Shown here: positions 52,735-63,733 of the stretch, piece by piece
Numbering within the stretch: the stretch's first letter is position 1
Layout of the letters: every line of letters begins with the position of its first letter
Origin: Deinococcus soli (ex Cha et al. 2016)
GTDB taxonomy: Bacteria; Deinococcota; Deinococci; Deinococcales; Deinococcaceae
Direction: 5' to 3'
Length of the DNA: 64,000 bases
NCBI RefSeq assembly: GCF_001007995.1
Contig: NZ_CP011389.1
Span: 2,123,501-2,187,500 of the forward strand
Program-made: the position numbers and the translations under genes
The notes under the pieces: model-generated
Seen by the model: only the letters and a program-made list of their open reading frames with translations
Told to the model about the DNA's origin: nothing
The model's database searches: none

Positions 52735-53091
52735 TTACTCCTTGCTGACGATCAGGAGCGCGCCGAACAGCGCGAGGTTCTTCAGGAACTGCGTCTGCTG
52801 CTGCTGCCGCTCCTTGCCCTGCTTGTCCCAGAAGGGATGGCCGATCACGGTGGTGGGAATGAGGCTGGCGGCCAGGGCCACGCTGGCCGGGCGGGACAGC
52901 AGGCCCGCCGCCATCAGCGCGCCCGCGCCTACCATCACGCCGCTGTTGACCTTCACGGCCAGTTCGGGTTCCGGCACTTCCGCGCCGCGCGCCGCGCGCA
53001 CGATGGGTTCGGGGTTCTGCAGGTGATCCAGGCCGCTCTTGATGAAGATGCTCGCGAGCAGCGCCCGCCCGATGAATCTCGTCACACTCAT
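52735..53091 (-). CDS. DoxX family membrane protein
   Basis: A 118-aa protein with about four membrane helices: TRFIGRALLASIFIKSGLDHL, the second around VMVGAGALMAAGLL, and LKNLALFGALLIVSKE at the end. It matches the DoxX/SURF4-like family, some of whose members work in redox or thiosulfate stress; no specific role is shown. AAGGAGG precedes the ATG chosen. Confidence 0.88.
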   Translation of the reverse strand: MSVTRFIGRALLASIFIKSGLDHLQNPEPIVRAARGAEVPEPELAVKVNSGVMVGAGALMAAGLLSRPASVALAASLIPTTVIGHPFWDKQGKERQQQQTQFLKNLALFGALLIVSKE

Positions 53092-53193
53092 GCCTTGCCC
53101 TCCTTGAACTGTCCCGGAGTCTAGCGCAGGCACGCCCTGCCCTCGTGCGCCCCCACGCTTGGGCAACCCTTCAGTGAAGCGGAGCGGGGCTCA

Positions 53194-53319
53194 TACGGGT
53201 TCCGTCTGTTTCGTTAACAACCCGCAACCGCACCGGGTTGCCAACTCCACGCCCGGAACCCGTTTCTCTCCTTCTCGCATCGGCTCGGGTTGAAAGATTT
53301 TGCAAACCTTTTAACCGGA
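53194..53319 (-). repeat. Hairpin-plus-tail 3' repeat after rph
   Basis: Read on the minus strand, it starts 7 bases after the rph stop with the imperfect hairpin CTCCGGTTAAAAGG / TCTTTCAACCCGAG (12 of 14 pairs). It continues GCGAGAAGGAGAGAAACGGG, TTCCGGGCGTGGAGTTGGC and GTTAACGAAACAGACGGAAC, matching the copies at 21289-21417 and 46669-46765. Confidence 0.7.
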
Positions 53320-53326
53320 GTTCTTG

Positions 53327-54058
53327 TTACATGCCCTGGATGACGGACAGCTGCCGGGTCAGGTCCGCCATGATGTCCTGCACGGCGCGCGTGCCGGTGG
53401 CGAGCATGCCCACGTACTCGTCGTGCGTCAGCACGCCTTCCTCCGCGCCGCCCTGCACCTCGACGATCAGGCCGTCACTCGTGGCGACCACGTTCAGGTC
53501 CGCGCGGGCCACCTTGTCCTCGGCGTAATCGAGGTCCACGCGGATCTCCGAGCCGACCAGCCCGACGCTGACCGCCCCGATGTTCCGCGAGATGGGCCAG
53601 TCGGTGAGGCGGCCCTTCTGGATCAGGCGGTCGCAGAAGTCATGCAGCGCCGCGTGGCCCGCCAGGATGCTCGCCACGCGCGTCCCGCCGTCCGCGACCA
53701 GCACGTCGCAGTCCACGTACAGTGTCTGGTTGCGGAAGTAACGCAGGTCCATCCCGGCGCGCAGCGCGCGGCCCAGCAGCCGCTGGATCTCGTGACGACG
53801 GCCGTTCTGGAGGTTCCGTTCGCGGGCCTGCCGGTCGTTCGTGGCGCGCGGCAGCATGGAGTACTCGGCGGTCAGCCAGCCTTCCTTGCTGCCGCGCATA
53901 TGCGGCGCGGCCTTCTCTTCCAGCGTGACGGTCGCGAGGATCTCGGTGCGGCCCATGATCAGGTGCGCGCTGCCGGGCGCGTGCGGGTTCACGCCCCGCT
54001 TGACGGTGACGGGACGGGGCGTGAGGAGGTCGCGGCCTTCGCGGATGGGCTGGGTCAT
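53327..54058 (-). CDS. rph: Ribonuclease PH
   Basis: A 243-aa phosphorolytic exoribonuclease that trims tRNA 3' ends. VNPHAPGSAHLIMGRTEIL, RATNDRQARERNLQNGRRHEIQRLLGRALRA-type arginine-rich region (in part), YVDCDVLVADGGTRVASI and DLDYAEDKVARADLNVV are characteristic and intact. Its start overlaps the murI stop by 4 bases. A dispersed hairpin repeat follows its stop. Confidence 0.96.
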   Translation of the reverse strand: MTQPIREGRDLLTPRPVTVKRGVNPHAPGSAHLIMGRTEILATVTLEEKAAPHMRGSKEGWLTAEYSMLPRATNDRQARERNLQNGRRHEIQRLLGRALRAGMDLRYFRNQTLYVDCDVLVADGGTRVASILAGHAALHDFCDRLIQKGRLTDWPISRNIGAVSVGLVGSEIRVDLDYAEDKVARADLNVVATSDGLIVEVQGGAEEGVLTHDEYVGMLATGTRAVQDIMADLTRQLSVIQGM

Positions 54059-54900
54059 GTCTGTATGCGCTCGATTCTGGGCAGAGCCCGGTGAACTTCC
54101 CCCTCATTCTGCACGTTCGCGGGCCCCAGCGCACGGGACAGCAGCTCGGTGATGACCGGTGCGGCCCGCGCAGGGTCGCCCGTCACGAGGAACCCCTCGG
54201 TCCCGCCCGAGGTCCGCGCGCTCAGCAGGCCGCGCTCCTCCAACACCCGCCGCGTGTGCCGCGCGACCGCTGCGCCGCTGTCCAGCAGCGTGAACGTGTC
54301 CCCGAACTCCGCGCGGATGCTGCCCGCCAGGAACGGGTAGTGCGTGCAGCCCAGCACCAGCCCGTCCGCCCCGGCCTGGGCGACCGGGGTCAGGATCTCG
54401 CGCAGCACCTCACGCGCCCGCGCGGAGTCCGCCTGCCCCGCCTCCACCAGCGGGACCAGTTCGGTACTCACGGCCTTCAGCACCTGCACACCCGCCGGGT
54501 CCGCGAACTCGCGGATCACGTCCGCCAGCAGCGTCCCGCGCATCGTGCCCGGCGTCGCCAGCACCCCCACCACCCCCGACCGGGTCGAGAGCACCGCCGG
54601 TTTCACCGCCGGGACCAGCCCGATCACCGGCATGTCGAAGCGCGAACGCAGGTCGCCCAGGCTGAACGCCGACGCCGTGTTACACGCCACCACCACGCCC
54701 TTCACGCCCCGCGCGTGCAGCGCCGACACCGCCCGCGCCGTCAGGTCACGGATCTCCCCGTCGGGCCGCGCGCCGTACGGGACGTGCGCCGTGTCCGCCA
54801 GGTACAGCAGGTCCTCGCCCGGCAGTGCCCGCCGCAGGTCCCCCAGGACACTCAGGCCGCCCACGCCACTGTCGAACACGCCAAGCGGTGCGTCACTCAT
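54055..54900 (-). CDS. murI: Glutamate racemase
   Basis: A 281-aa cofactor-independent racemase that makes D-glutamate for peptidoglycan. GVFDSGVGGLSVLGDLR at the N-terminus, the two catalytic cysteines in VVACNTASAF and VLGCTHYPFL, and LVPLVEAGQ are present. The slightly long C-terminus (RALGPANVQNEGEV) is variable in the family. Coupled to rph by a 4-base overlap. Confidence 0.95.
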   Translation of the reverse strand: MSDAPLGVFDSGVGGLSVLGDLRRALPGEDLLYLADTAHVPYGARPDGEIRDLTARAVSALHARGVKGVVVACNTASAFSLGDLRSRFDMPVIGLVPAVKPAVLSTRSGVVGVLATPGTMRGTLLADVIREFADPAGVQVLKAVSTELVPLVEAGQADSARAREVLREILTPVAQAGADGLVLGCTHYPFLAGSIRAEFGDTFTLLDSGAAVARHTRRVLEERGLLSARTSGGTEGFLVTGDPARAAPVITELLSRALGPANVQNEGEVHRALPRIERIQT

Positions 54901-54987
54901 CGCGCCTGATGATACGGGGACGGGCAGACACGGACGCAGGGCTGTGGGCTCTGAGCTTTGAGGGCGAGGCGGGTGTGTCGGGTGTGT

Positions 54988-55266
54988 TCAGGACGACTGG
55001 CGGTCCAGGGCCTCGATCGCGGCGACCGCCACGGCCGCCACCTGGATCAGCTCGTCGCGGTATTCGCTCAGCGGGCGGCGGCCCCGCGTGACGGCCCGCT
55101 TGTCGAAAGTGGGATGCAGATGCTCGAACGCCGCCTGATTCGCCTCGCCGACCTCCTCCGCGAGGATCATCAGCCAGGTGGCCGGGTCGTGCGCCTGAGG
55201 GCCCCACTTCGCGTCCTGACGTTCCCGTTCGCCGCGCACCTCGTGCAGAACGGCGTCCAGGCTCAC
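54988..55266 (-). CDS. MazG-like nucleotide pyrophosphohydrolase domain protein
   Basis: A 92-aa all-helical protein. LMILAEEVGEANQAAFEHL carries the ExxE metal pair and YRDELIQVAAVAVAAIEAL the E/D-containing second helix of MazG-like enzymes, which clear abnormal nucleotides. GTG start overlaps the stop of the upstream aminotransferase (GTGA), so it is translated with it; a much longer in-frame reading through the aminotransferase gene is rejected. Confidence 0.8.
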   Translation of the reverse strand: MSLDAVLHEVRGERERQDAKWGPQAHDPATWLMILAEEVGEANQAAFEHLHPTFDKRAVTRGRRPLSEYRDELIQVAAVAVAAIEALDRQSS

Positions 55267-56486
55267 AGCCCCAGCGCCTCGCGCAGCGTGTCGCCCAGCG
55301 CGTGGATGCCCCGCGTGATCTGTTCGGGCGTGGCGTTGCTGTAGCTGAGGCGCATGGTGTTCTCGCCGCCGCCCAGGGCGTAGAAGGGACTGCCGGGCAC
55401 GTACGCGACCTTGCGCTGTACGGCGCGGGGCAGCAGCGCCTGGGTGTCCACGCCCTGCGGGAGGGTCAGCCACAGGAACATGCCGCCCTCGGGCGTGGTG
55501 GTCTGCACCCCGGCGGGGAAGTCCGCGTGGATGCGCTCCAGCATCAGGCGGGCGCGTTCGCCGTACGCCTGCCGGACCCGTTCGATCTGGCGGGGCAGGA
55601 CGCTGTCCACGAGTTCCGCGATGATCATCTGGTTGAAGGTCGGCGTGTGCAGGTCCGCGCCCTGCTTCGCCTGGATGAGTTTATTGATGATCGGCGCGGC
55701 GGCCTGCACCCACGCGTCGCGCAGGCCCGGCACCAGGGTCTTGCTGAAGGAACTGGAGTAGATGACGTGGTTGCGGTCCGCGTCGCCGTGCAGGTCCAGG
55801 CCCAGGCTGTAGAGGCTGGGTGCGGCCTCACCGGTGAAGCGCAGCTGCCCGTACGGGTCGTCCTCGATCAGCAGGACGCCGTGCTGCGCCGTGAGTTCCA
55901 CGAGGCGGCGACGACGCTCGGCGCTCAGGGTGCGGCCGGTGGGGTTCTGGAAGTTCGGCACGGCGTACAGCAGCTTCGCGCGCGTGGTCTTCAGCACTTC
56001 TTCCAGGGCGTCCACGTCGATGCCACCCTCGTCGGTGGGCACCTGCACGTACCTGGGCAGGTACGGCTGGAAGGACTGCAGCGCGCCCAGGTACGTGGGG
56101 GCCTCCACGAGCACCACGTCCCCCTCGTCGATCAGGACCTTGCCGAGCAGGTCCAGGCCCTGCTGGCTGCCGGTCACGATCTGCACGTTCCGCGCTGGTA
56201 TGCCCGCCTGCGCGCCGATCCACTCGCGCAGCGGCGCGTGGCCCTCGGTCGTCGAGTACTGCAGCGCCGCCGGGCCGTACACGTCCAGTACGCGGTTGCT
56301 CGCGGCGCGGACCTCGTCCAGCGGGAACAGTTCCGGCGCGGGCAGCCCTCCGGCGAAACTGATCACGTCCGGCTGCTGCGTGACCTTCAGGATCTCGCGG
56401 ATGGCGCTGGCCGTCATGCTCCGCGCACGGCGCGACAGCGTGCCGTCCAGATCGAAGGCCAGCGGGGCGGGGGAAGGGGTGGTCAT
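55263..56486 (-). CDS. PLP-dependent aminotransferase, LysN/2-aminoadipate type
   Basis: A 407-aa fold-type I aminotransferase. ISFAGGLPAPELFPLDEV, VTGSQQGLDLLGKVL, NFQNPTGRTLS, DDPYGQLRF and the PLP lysine in SSSFSKTLVPGLR are seen. It resembles the Thermus LysN enzyme, which makes 2-aminoadipate in lysine biosynthesis and also handles branched-chain and aromatic amino acids, so the exact substrate is uncertain. A DLDGT string near its N-terminus looks like a HAD motif but is isolated. Confidence 0.92.
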   Translation of the reverse strand: MTTPSPAPLAFDLDGTLSRRARSMTASAIREILKVTQQPDVISFAGGLPAPELFPLDEVRAASNRVLDVYGPAALQYSTTEGHAPLREWIGAQAGIPARNVQIVTGSQQGLDLLGKVLIDEGDVVLVEAPTYLGALQSFQPYLPRYVQVPTDEGGIDVDALEEVLKTTRAKLLYAVPNFQNPTGRTLSAERRRRLVELTAQHGVLLIEDDPYGQLRFTGEAAPSLYSLGLDLHGDADRNHVIYSSSFSKTLVPGLRDAWVQAAAPIINKLIQAKQGADLHTPTFNQMIIAELVDSVLPRQIERVRQAYGERARLMLERIHADFPAGVQTTTPEGGMFLWLTLPQGVDTQALLPRAVQRKVAYVPGSPFYALGGGENTMRLSYSNATPEQITRGIHALGDTLREALGL

Positions 56487-56545
56487 GCCCGCATGGTAGT
56501 CCCCTGTCTACCCCGCGCGGCCCAGTCATGTGGACGGCCCCCGAG

Positions 56546-56561
56546 TGTGACCAGCGTCACT
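56546..56561. promoter_or_regulatory. CRP-like palindrome upstream of fba
   Basis: TGTGA-CCAGCG-TCACT matches nine of ten conserved positions of a CRP/FNR-type site (TGTGA-N6-TCACA). It lies 5 bases before TAGAGT (56567-56572), a candidate -10 box, so a bound protein would more likely block than activate this promoter. Confidence 0.4.
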
Positions 56562-56596
56562 CCGGGTAGAGTGGGGACGCTCAAGGAGGTATTCAC

Positions 56597-57514
<918 letters not shown>

Positions 57515-57526
57515 GCCTTCCCGGCA

Positions 57527-57566
57527 GGCGGTCGGTCCCGGGTCAGCTGATCCGGGACTGACCGCC
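57527..57566 (+). terminator. Terminator of fba
   Basis: A 15-base stem with 14 pairs between 57527-57541 and 57552-57566, 12 bases after the fba stop and followed by GTATTCATCTTC. Confidence 0.75.
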
Positions 57567-57630
57567 GTATTCATCTTCGGGCCGCCTGACAGCGGGAAAC
57601 TCTCACCCGGCGGCTCTATTCTCACCTTGA

Positions 57631-58356
57631 ATGAGAGCGGCGCGGTTCACAACCTGGAGTGCGGTGACCCTGGGCGCGCTCGGCGCCGCCCTGGCCGTCT
57701 CGACCAGTGTCCCGCCCCCGCTGCCCTCCGGGTGGCAGGCGAAGATCGGCACCCTGCTCCCCCAGGCCGGGCAGACCGTCACGCTGCTCGAACGGCGCCC
57801 CAGCATCTCCACGGTCGCGCTTGAACTCGTCGTGGCCGGGGCCGGCGGGGACCGCGAGGTGCTGCGGCAGGTCACCGCGACCGCCGCGCGCGGCGTGGCC
57901 CCCACCTACGACAAGCGGCTGAACATCAGCGCCGAGGACTTCAAGCGCTACATCGTCTTCCAGAACACCCTGGCGTCCACCGGGAAGACCTTCCGCCTGA
58001 GCGTCAGCCGCGACGCGACCCGCGTCAGTTTCGGGGACGGCCCGTACATGAACGGGGTCCTGAAAGGCGTCAGTATCGACCTGAAGACCGGCGAGATGCG
58101 CGGCCCGGAGGGCTTCAGCGCCCGCCCGGTCGCCGTGCCCGCCAACGACGACCCCGAACGGGGTCTGCTGATCCGCAGCGGCTTCCAGTGGCGTATGAAC
58201 GGCAACAACGCCCAGATCGGCAACGGCGTGCGCGGCACGCTGAACCTGCTTCAGCTCGGCAGTGGCCGCGTCCTGCTGAGTTACACCCGCAAGAGCATGA
58301 TCGACCGCAAGGTCGACGACTTCGACCGGGAACTGATCGTCGAGTACACCCGCTGA
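57631..58356 (+). CDS. Exported hypothetical protein
   Basis: A 241-aa protein with an N-terminal hydrophobic segment (VTLGALGAALAVSTSVPPP), a signal peptide or anchor. The rest is mixed beta (TVALELVVAGAGG, KTFRLSVSRDATRVSFGDG, SGRVLLSYTRKSMIDRKVD). No family recognised. It follows fba and its terminator, and precedes the subtilisin gene on the same strand. Confidence 0.65.
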   Translation: MRAARFTTWSAVTLGALGAALAVSTSVPPPLPSGWQAKIGTLLPQAGQTVTLLERRPSISTVALELVVAGAGGDREVLRQVTATAARGVAPTYDKRLNISAEDFKRYIVFQNTLASTGKTFRLSVSRDATRVSFGDGPYMNGVLKGVSIDLKTGEMRGPEGFSARPVAVPANDDPERGLLIRSGFQWRMNGNNAQIGNGVRGTLNLLQLGSGRVLLSYTRKSMIDRKVDDFDRELIVEYTR

Positions 58357-58454
58357 CCCGCCCCGCCCGCGGCTGATGCGCGCCTGACCGGACGTCAAGG
58401 TCTCCTCACGTTCCGTTCAGAGGCCGTCACGCGCCACCCCCTAGGCTGGGCCTC

Positions 58455-60974
<2,520 letters not shown>

Positions 60975-60988
60975 CCGCACCCCTCAGG

Positions 60989-61014
60989 GCCGCCCGCGCA
61001 CCCGCGTGGGCGGC
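60989..61014 (+). terminator. Terminator of the subtilisin gene
   Basis: GCCGCCCGCGC (60989-60999) pairs with GCGTGGGCGGC (61004-61014) with one wobble pair, followed by TTTCC. Confidence 0.75.
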
Positions 61015-61095
61015 TTTCCGTTGCCTCAAGACTTTCCCCACCCGGCTTGGGCAAGCTCCCACGCAGCCCGGACGGGCGGGGGGTACGGTCAGGGC

Positions 61096-61512
61096 ATGAC
61101 CACCCTGCGCGACATCATGACCACCGACCTGACCACCACCGATCCCCGCGCCACCCTGAAGGAGGTGGCCACGCTGATGCGCGAGCAGGACATCGGCAAC
61201 GTGCTCATCATGGACGGCGATACGCTGAGCGGCATCATCACCGACCGGGACATCGTGATCCGCGCCGTGGCGTACGGGCACGACCTGGGCAGCGCCGCGA
61301 CCGACTACGCCACCGGCAGCGTGTTCACGATGGACGCGGACACCAGCGTGCAGGACGCCGCGAAAGCCATGGCGGACCGCCAGCTGCGCCGCCTGCCCGT
61401 CACGGACGGCGCGAAGGTCGTCGGGATCGTGAGCCTCGCGGACCTCGCCACGCGCGCCAGCGGCGGCGCAGACGAACAGGCGCTGCAAGGCATCAGCCAG
61501 CCCACGATCTGA
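61096..61512 (+). CDS. CBS-domain-pair protein
   Basis: A 138-aa protein made of two CBS domains (TTLRDIMTTDLTTTDPRATL ... SGIITDRDIVIRAV and SVFTMDADTSVQDAAKAM ... VVGIVSLADLATRA). Stand-alone CBS pairs bind adenine nucleotides and act as energy or stress sensors; partner unknown. TACGGT lies 6 bases before the ATG, supporting this start over a longer upstream frame. Confidence 0.9.
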   Translation: MTTLRDIMTTDLTTTDPRATLKEVATLMREQDIGNVLIMDGDTLSGIITDRDIVIRAVAYGHDLGSAATDYATGSVFTMDADTSVQDAAKAMADRQLRRLPVTDGAKVVGIVSLADLATRASGGADEQALQGISQPTI

Positions 61513-61523
61513 ACCGGGGCACA

Positions 61524-61554
61524 GGGGCGGCCAGGGGGACACCCTGGCCGCCCC
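61524..61554 (+). terminator. Terminator of the CBS gene
   Basis: A perfect 13-bp stem GGGGCGGCCAGGG / CCCTGGCCGCCCC with a 5-base loop, followed by CTCTTG. Confidence 0.75.
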
Positions 61555-61613
61555 CTCTTGAGCATTCCTCCATCCTGTGAGCCACGCGTTGACTTCGAGC
61601 GCACGCGAAGGAC

Positions 61614-61619
61614 TACGGT
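61614..61619 (+). promoter_or_regulatory. -10 box TACGGT, leaderless promoter of the SDR gene
   Basis: TACGGT is followed by 6 bases and the ATG at 61626. TTGACT at 61589-61594 is a -35 candidate with a 19-base spacer. Confidence 0.65.
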
Positions 61620-61625
61620 GTCCCC

Positions 61626-62594
61626 ATGACCCCGATCAAGAGCCCACTGGCCCCCCGCGCCGCCGCCGCCGACCTCCTGAAAGGCACCGACCTGACCGGC
61701 CAGACCGCCGTCGTGACTGGCGCGGCCTCCGGGCTGGGCGTCGAGACGGTCCGCGCCCTGCTGGGCGCCGGGGCGCGCGTGATCATGCCTGTCCGCGACA
61801 CTGCGCGCGGCGAGGAGGTCGCCCGTGACCTCGCCCAGGCCACCGGGAACAGCGACGTGCACGTCCTGCACCTCGATCTCGGCTCCCTCGCGTCGGTGCG
61901 GCAGGCCGCCGGGGAGCTCCTCGCGCTCGCCCCGCAGATCAGGATGCTCATCAACAACGCGGGCGTCATGGCCACCCCGCAGGGCCAGACCGCCGACGGC
62001 TTCGAGACGCAGTTCGGCACGAACCACCTGGGGCACTTCCAGCTGACCCGGCTGCTGATGCCCGCGCTGCTGGCCGCCGCGCCCGCCCGGGTCGTGGCCC
62101 TGAGCAGCAGCGGTCACCGCATCAGCGACATCCGCTGGGACGACCCGAACTTCCGGGCGACCCCCTACGATCCCTGGCAGGCGTACGGCCAGAGCAAGAC
62201 CGCCAACGCCCTGTTCGCCGCCGAACTCAATCGCCGCTACGCCAACCAGGGCGTCACCGCGAACGCCGTGCATCCCGGCGGGATCATGACCGGCCTGCAG
62301 AAGCACATGCCCGCAGGTGAGGCGCAGCGGCGCGGCTGGATCGACGAGAACGGCGTGCCCAACCCCGCCTTCAAGACTCCCGCGCAGGGTGCCAGCACCA
62401 GCGTCTGGGCCGCCACCGCGCCCGAACTGGACGGCGTGGGCGGCCTGTTCCTTGAGGACCTCCAGCAGAGCACCCCGCTGGACGAGGACAGCCCCAACCC
62501 GATGTTCGGCTACAAGCTCCACGCGCTCGACGCGGACAGCGCCCGCCGCCTGTGGACCCTCAGTGAGGAACTGATCGACCAGACCGGGAAGTGA
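61626..62594 (+). CDS. Short-chain dehydrogenase/reductase (retinol dehydrogenase-like)
   Basis: A 322-aa SDR enzyme. The Rossmann motif AVVTGAASGLGVETVRALL, LIDLGSL-like HLDLGSLASVRQ, INNAGVMATP and the catalytic Ser, Tyr, Lys in VVALSSSGHR and YGQSKTANALF are present. Size and the HPGGIMTGLQ segment fit the RDH/WWOX-like classical SDRs. NADP use is suggested by Arg in MPVRDTARGEE after the second strand. Substrate unknown. Confidence 0.92.
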   Translation: MTPIKSPLAPRAAAADLLKGTDLTGQTAVVTGAASGLGVETVRALLGAGARVIMPVRDTARGEEVARDLAQATGNSDVHVLHLDLGSLASVRQAAGELLALAPQIRMLINNAGVMATPQGQTADGFETQFGTNHLGHFQLTRLLMPALLAAAPARVVALSSSGHRISDIRWDDPNFRATPYDPWQAYGQSKTANALFAAELNRRYANQGVTANAVHPGGIMTGLQKHMPAGEAQRRGWIDENGVPNPAFKTPAQGASTSVWAATAPELDGVGGLFLEDLQQSTPLDEDSPNPMFGYKLHALDADSARRLWTLSEELIDQTGK

Positions 62595-62634
62595 TACGGG
62601 ATTCAAGTGATTCCACGCCATTCGGACTCGCCCG

Positions 62635-62694
62635 GTAGCCCCCTCACCCTTCCGTCGCTTCGCTCCTCCCGCCCTCTCCCACATGGGGAGAGGG
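62635..62694. repeat. REP-like repeat resembling the DUF559 terminal repeats
   Basis: GTAGCCCCCTCACCC is followed 22 bases later by the hairpin CCCTCTCCC (62672-62680) / GGGGAGAGGG (62685-62694). The layout (C-rich arm, then G/C-rich hairpin) is that of the repeats flanking the DUF559 gene at 1684-2134, with a different sequence and the spacer TCGCTTCGCTC inserted. No gene is attached to it. Confidence 0.55.
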
Positions 62695-62742
62695 GACCAC
62701 GGAACGTGACCACATTGGAAGCAAGTCAATTTAATTCCGTAT

Positions 62743-62800
62743 AAAGCCGCAACAGAAACGCCTCCGACCAGACGGGTGGAGGCGTTTCTGTTGCGGCTTT
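62743..62800. terminator. Very strong bidirectional terminator between SDR and dnaJ
   Basis: A perfect 23-bp stem between 62743-62765 and 62778-62800 with a 12-base loop; both ends carry AAA/TTT. It starts directly at the dnaJ stop codon (62799-62801). Confidence 0.85.
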
Positions 62801-63701
62801 ACCCGAGGTCGCGCAGTCGGCGGTACAGCTCCTTCTGCTCGTCGCTTAGGGTGGTGGGCACCGTGACGTTCAGGCGGACGTACAGGTCGCCGCGCGTCCC
62901 GTCCTTCTTCGGCCAGCCCTGCCCGCGCAGGCGCATGCGCCGCCCGCCGCTGCTGCCGGGGGGCACGCTCAGGTTCCCCTTGCCGCTCAGGGTCTGCACG
63001 GTCACGTCCCCGCCCAGCGCGGCAACCGGGGCGGGCACGTCCACGCTGGTGGTCAGGTGGTTGCCGTCCAGGTCGAATCGGGCGTCCTCCAGTACGCGGA
63101 TGGTCAGCAGCACGTCCCCGCCGCCCGGGCCCTGCCCGGCCAGCCGCAGGCGTGCGCCGTCGCGCGTGCCCGCCGGGACGCGCAGGCTCAGGCGTTTGCC
63201 GTCCACGTTGATGACCTCATCAGAGCCGCTGAAGGCTTCCTCCAGCGTGACCTGCAACTCGCCTTCCACGTTCTGCACGAAGCGGCGGCTCTGCCCCGCG
63301 CCGCCCAGGCCGCCGCCGAGCAGGTCCTCGAGGTTCACCTGCGCGCCGCCCTGGAAGCCCGCGCCGCCCCGGCGCCCGGCCCCGCCGAACAGCCCCTGGA
63401 AGAAGTCGCTGAACTGCGAGCCGTCGAAGCCGCCGAAGTCGCCACCCTGGAAGCCGCCGCCCTGGTAGCCGGGGGGCACCTGCCCGGTGTGCCCGAACTG
63501 GTCGAACACCTTGCGTTTCTCCGGGTCGCTGAGGACCGCGTAGGCCTCGCCGATCTCCTTGAACTTCTCGGCGGCCTTCTCGTCCCCGGCGTTCTTGTCC
63601 GGGTGGTACTGCTTGGCCAGTTTGCGGTACGCGCTCTTGATGTCCGCGTCGGACGCGCCGCGGGACACGCCCAGCACGTCGTAGTAATCCTTGTACGCCA
63701 T
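62799..63701 (-). CDS. dnaJ: DnaJ-family co-chaperone, type II (no zinc finger)
   Basis: A 300-aa J-domain protein. Residues 1-70 form the J domain with HPD at 33-35, stimulating DnaK ATPase. A Gly/Phe-rich stretch (GGGFQGGDFGGFDG) and two C-terminal beta domains (GELQVTLEEAFSGSDEVIN, RLRLAGQGPGGGDVLL) follow. There are no CxxCxGxG repeats, so it is the CbpA / Thermus DafA-partner type rather than classical DnaJ. An ankyrin-type gene lies upstream on the same strand. Confidence 0.93.
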   Translation of the reverse strand: MAYKDYYDVLGVSRGASDADIKSAYRKLAKQYHPDKNAGDEKAAEKFKEIGEAYAVLSDPEKRKVFDQFGHTGQVPPGYQGGGFQGGDFGGFDGSQFSDFFQGLFGGAGRRGGAGFQGGAQVNLEDLLGGGLGGAGQSRRFVQNVEGELQVTLEEAFSGSDEVINVDGKRLSLRVPAGTRDGARLRLAGQGPGGGDVLLTIRVLEDARFDLDGNHLTTSVDVPAPVAALGGDVTVQTLSGKGNLSVPPGSSGGRRMRLRGQGWPKKDGTRGDLYVRLNVTVPTTLSDEQKELYRRLRDLG

Positions 63702-63733
63702 GACTCCCTCCTCTCCTGTGCCCCGTTACGGCC

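Noticed and set aside
55263..56486. HAD-like motif FDLDGTLSRR at the N-terminus of the aminotransferase
   Set aside because: Only motif I is present, in a region matching the variable N-terminus of LysN-type enzymes; the rest is a normal PLP aminotransferase.
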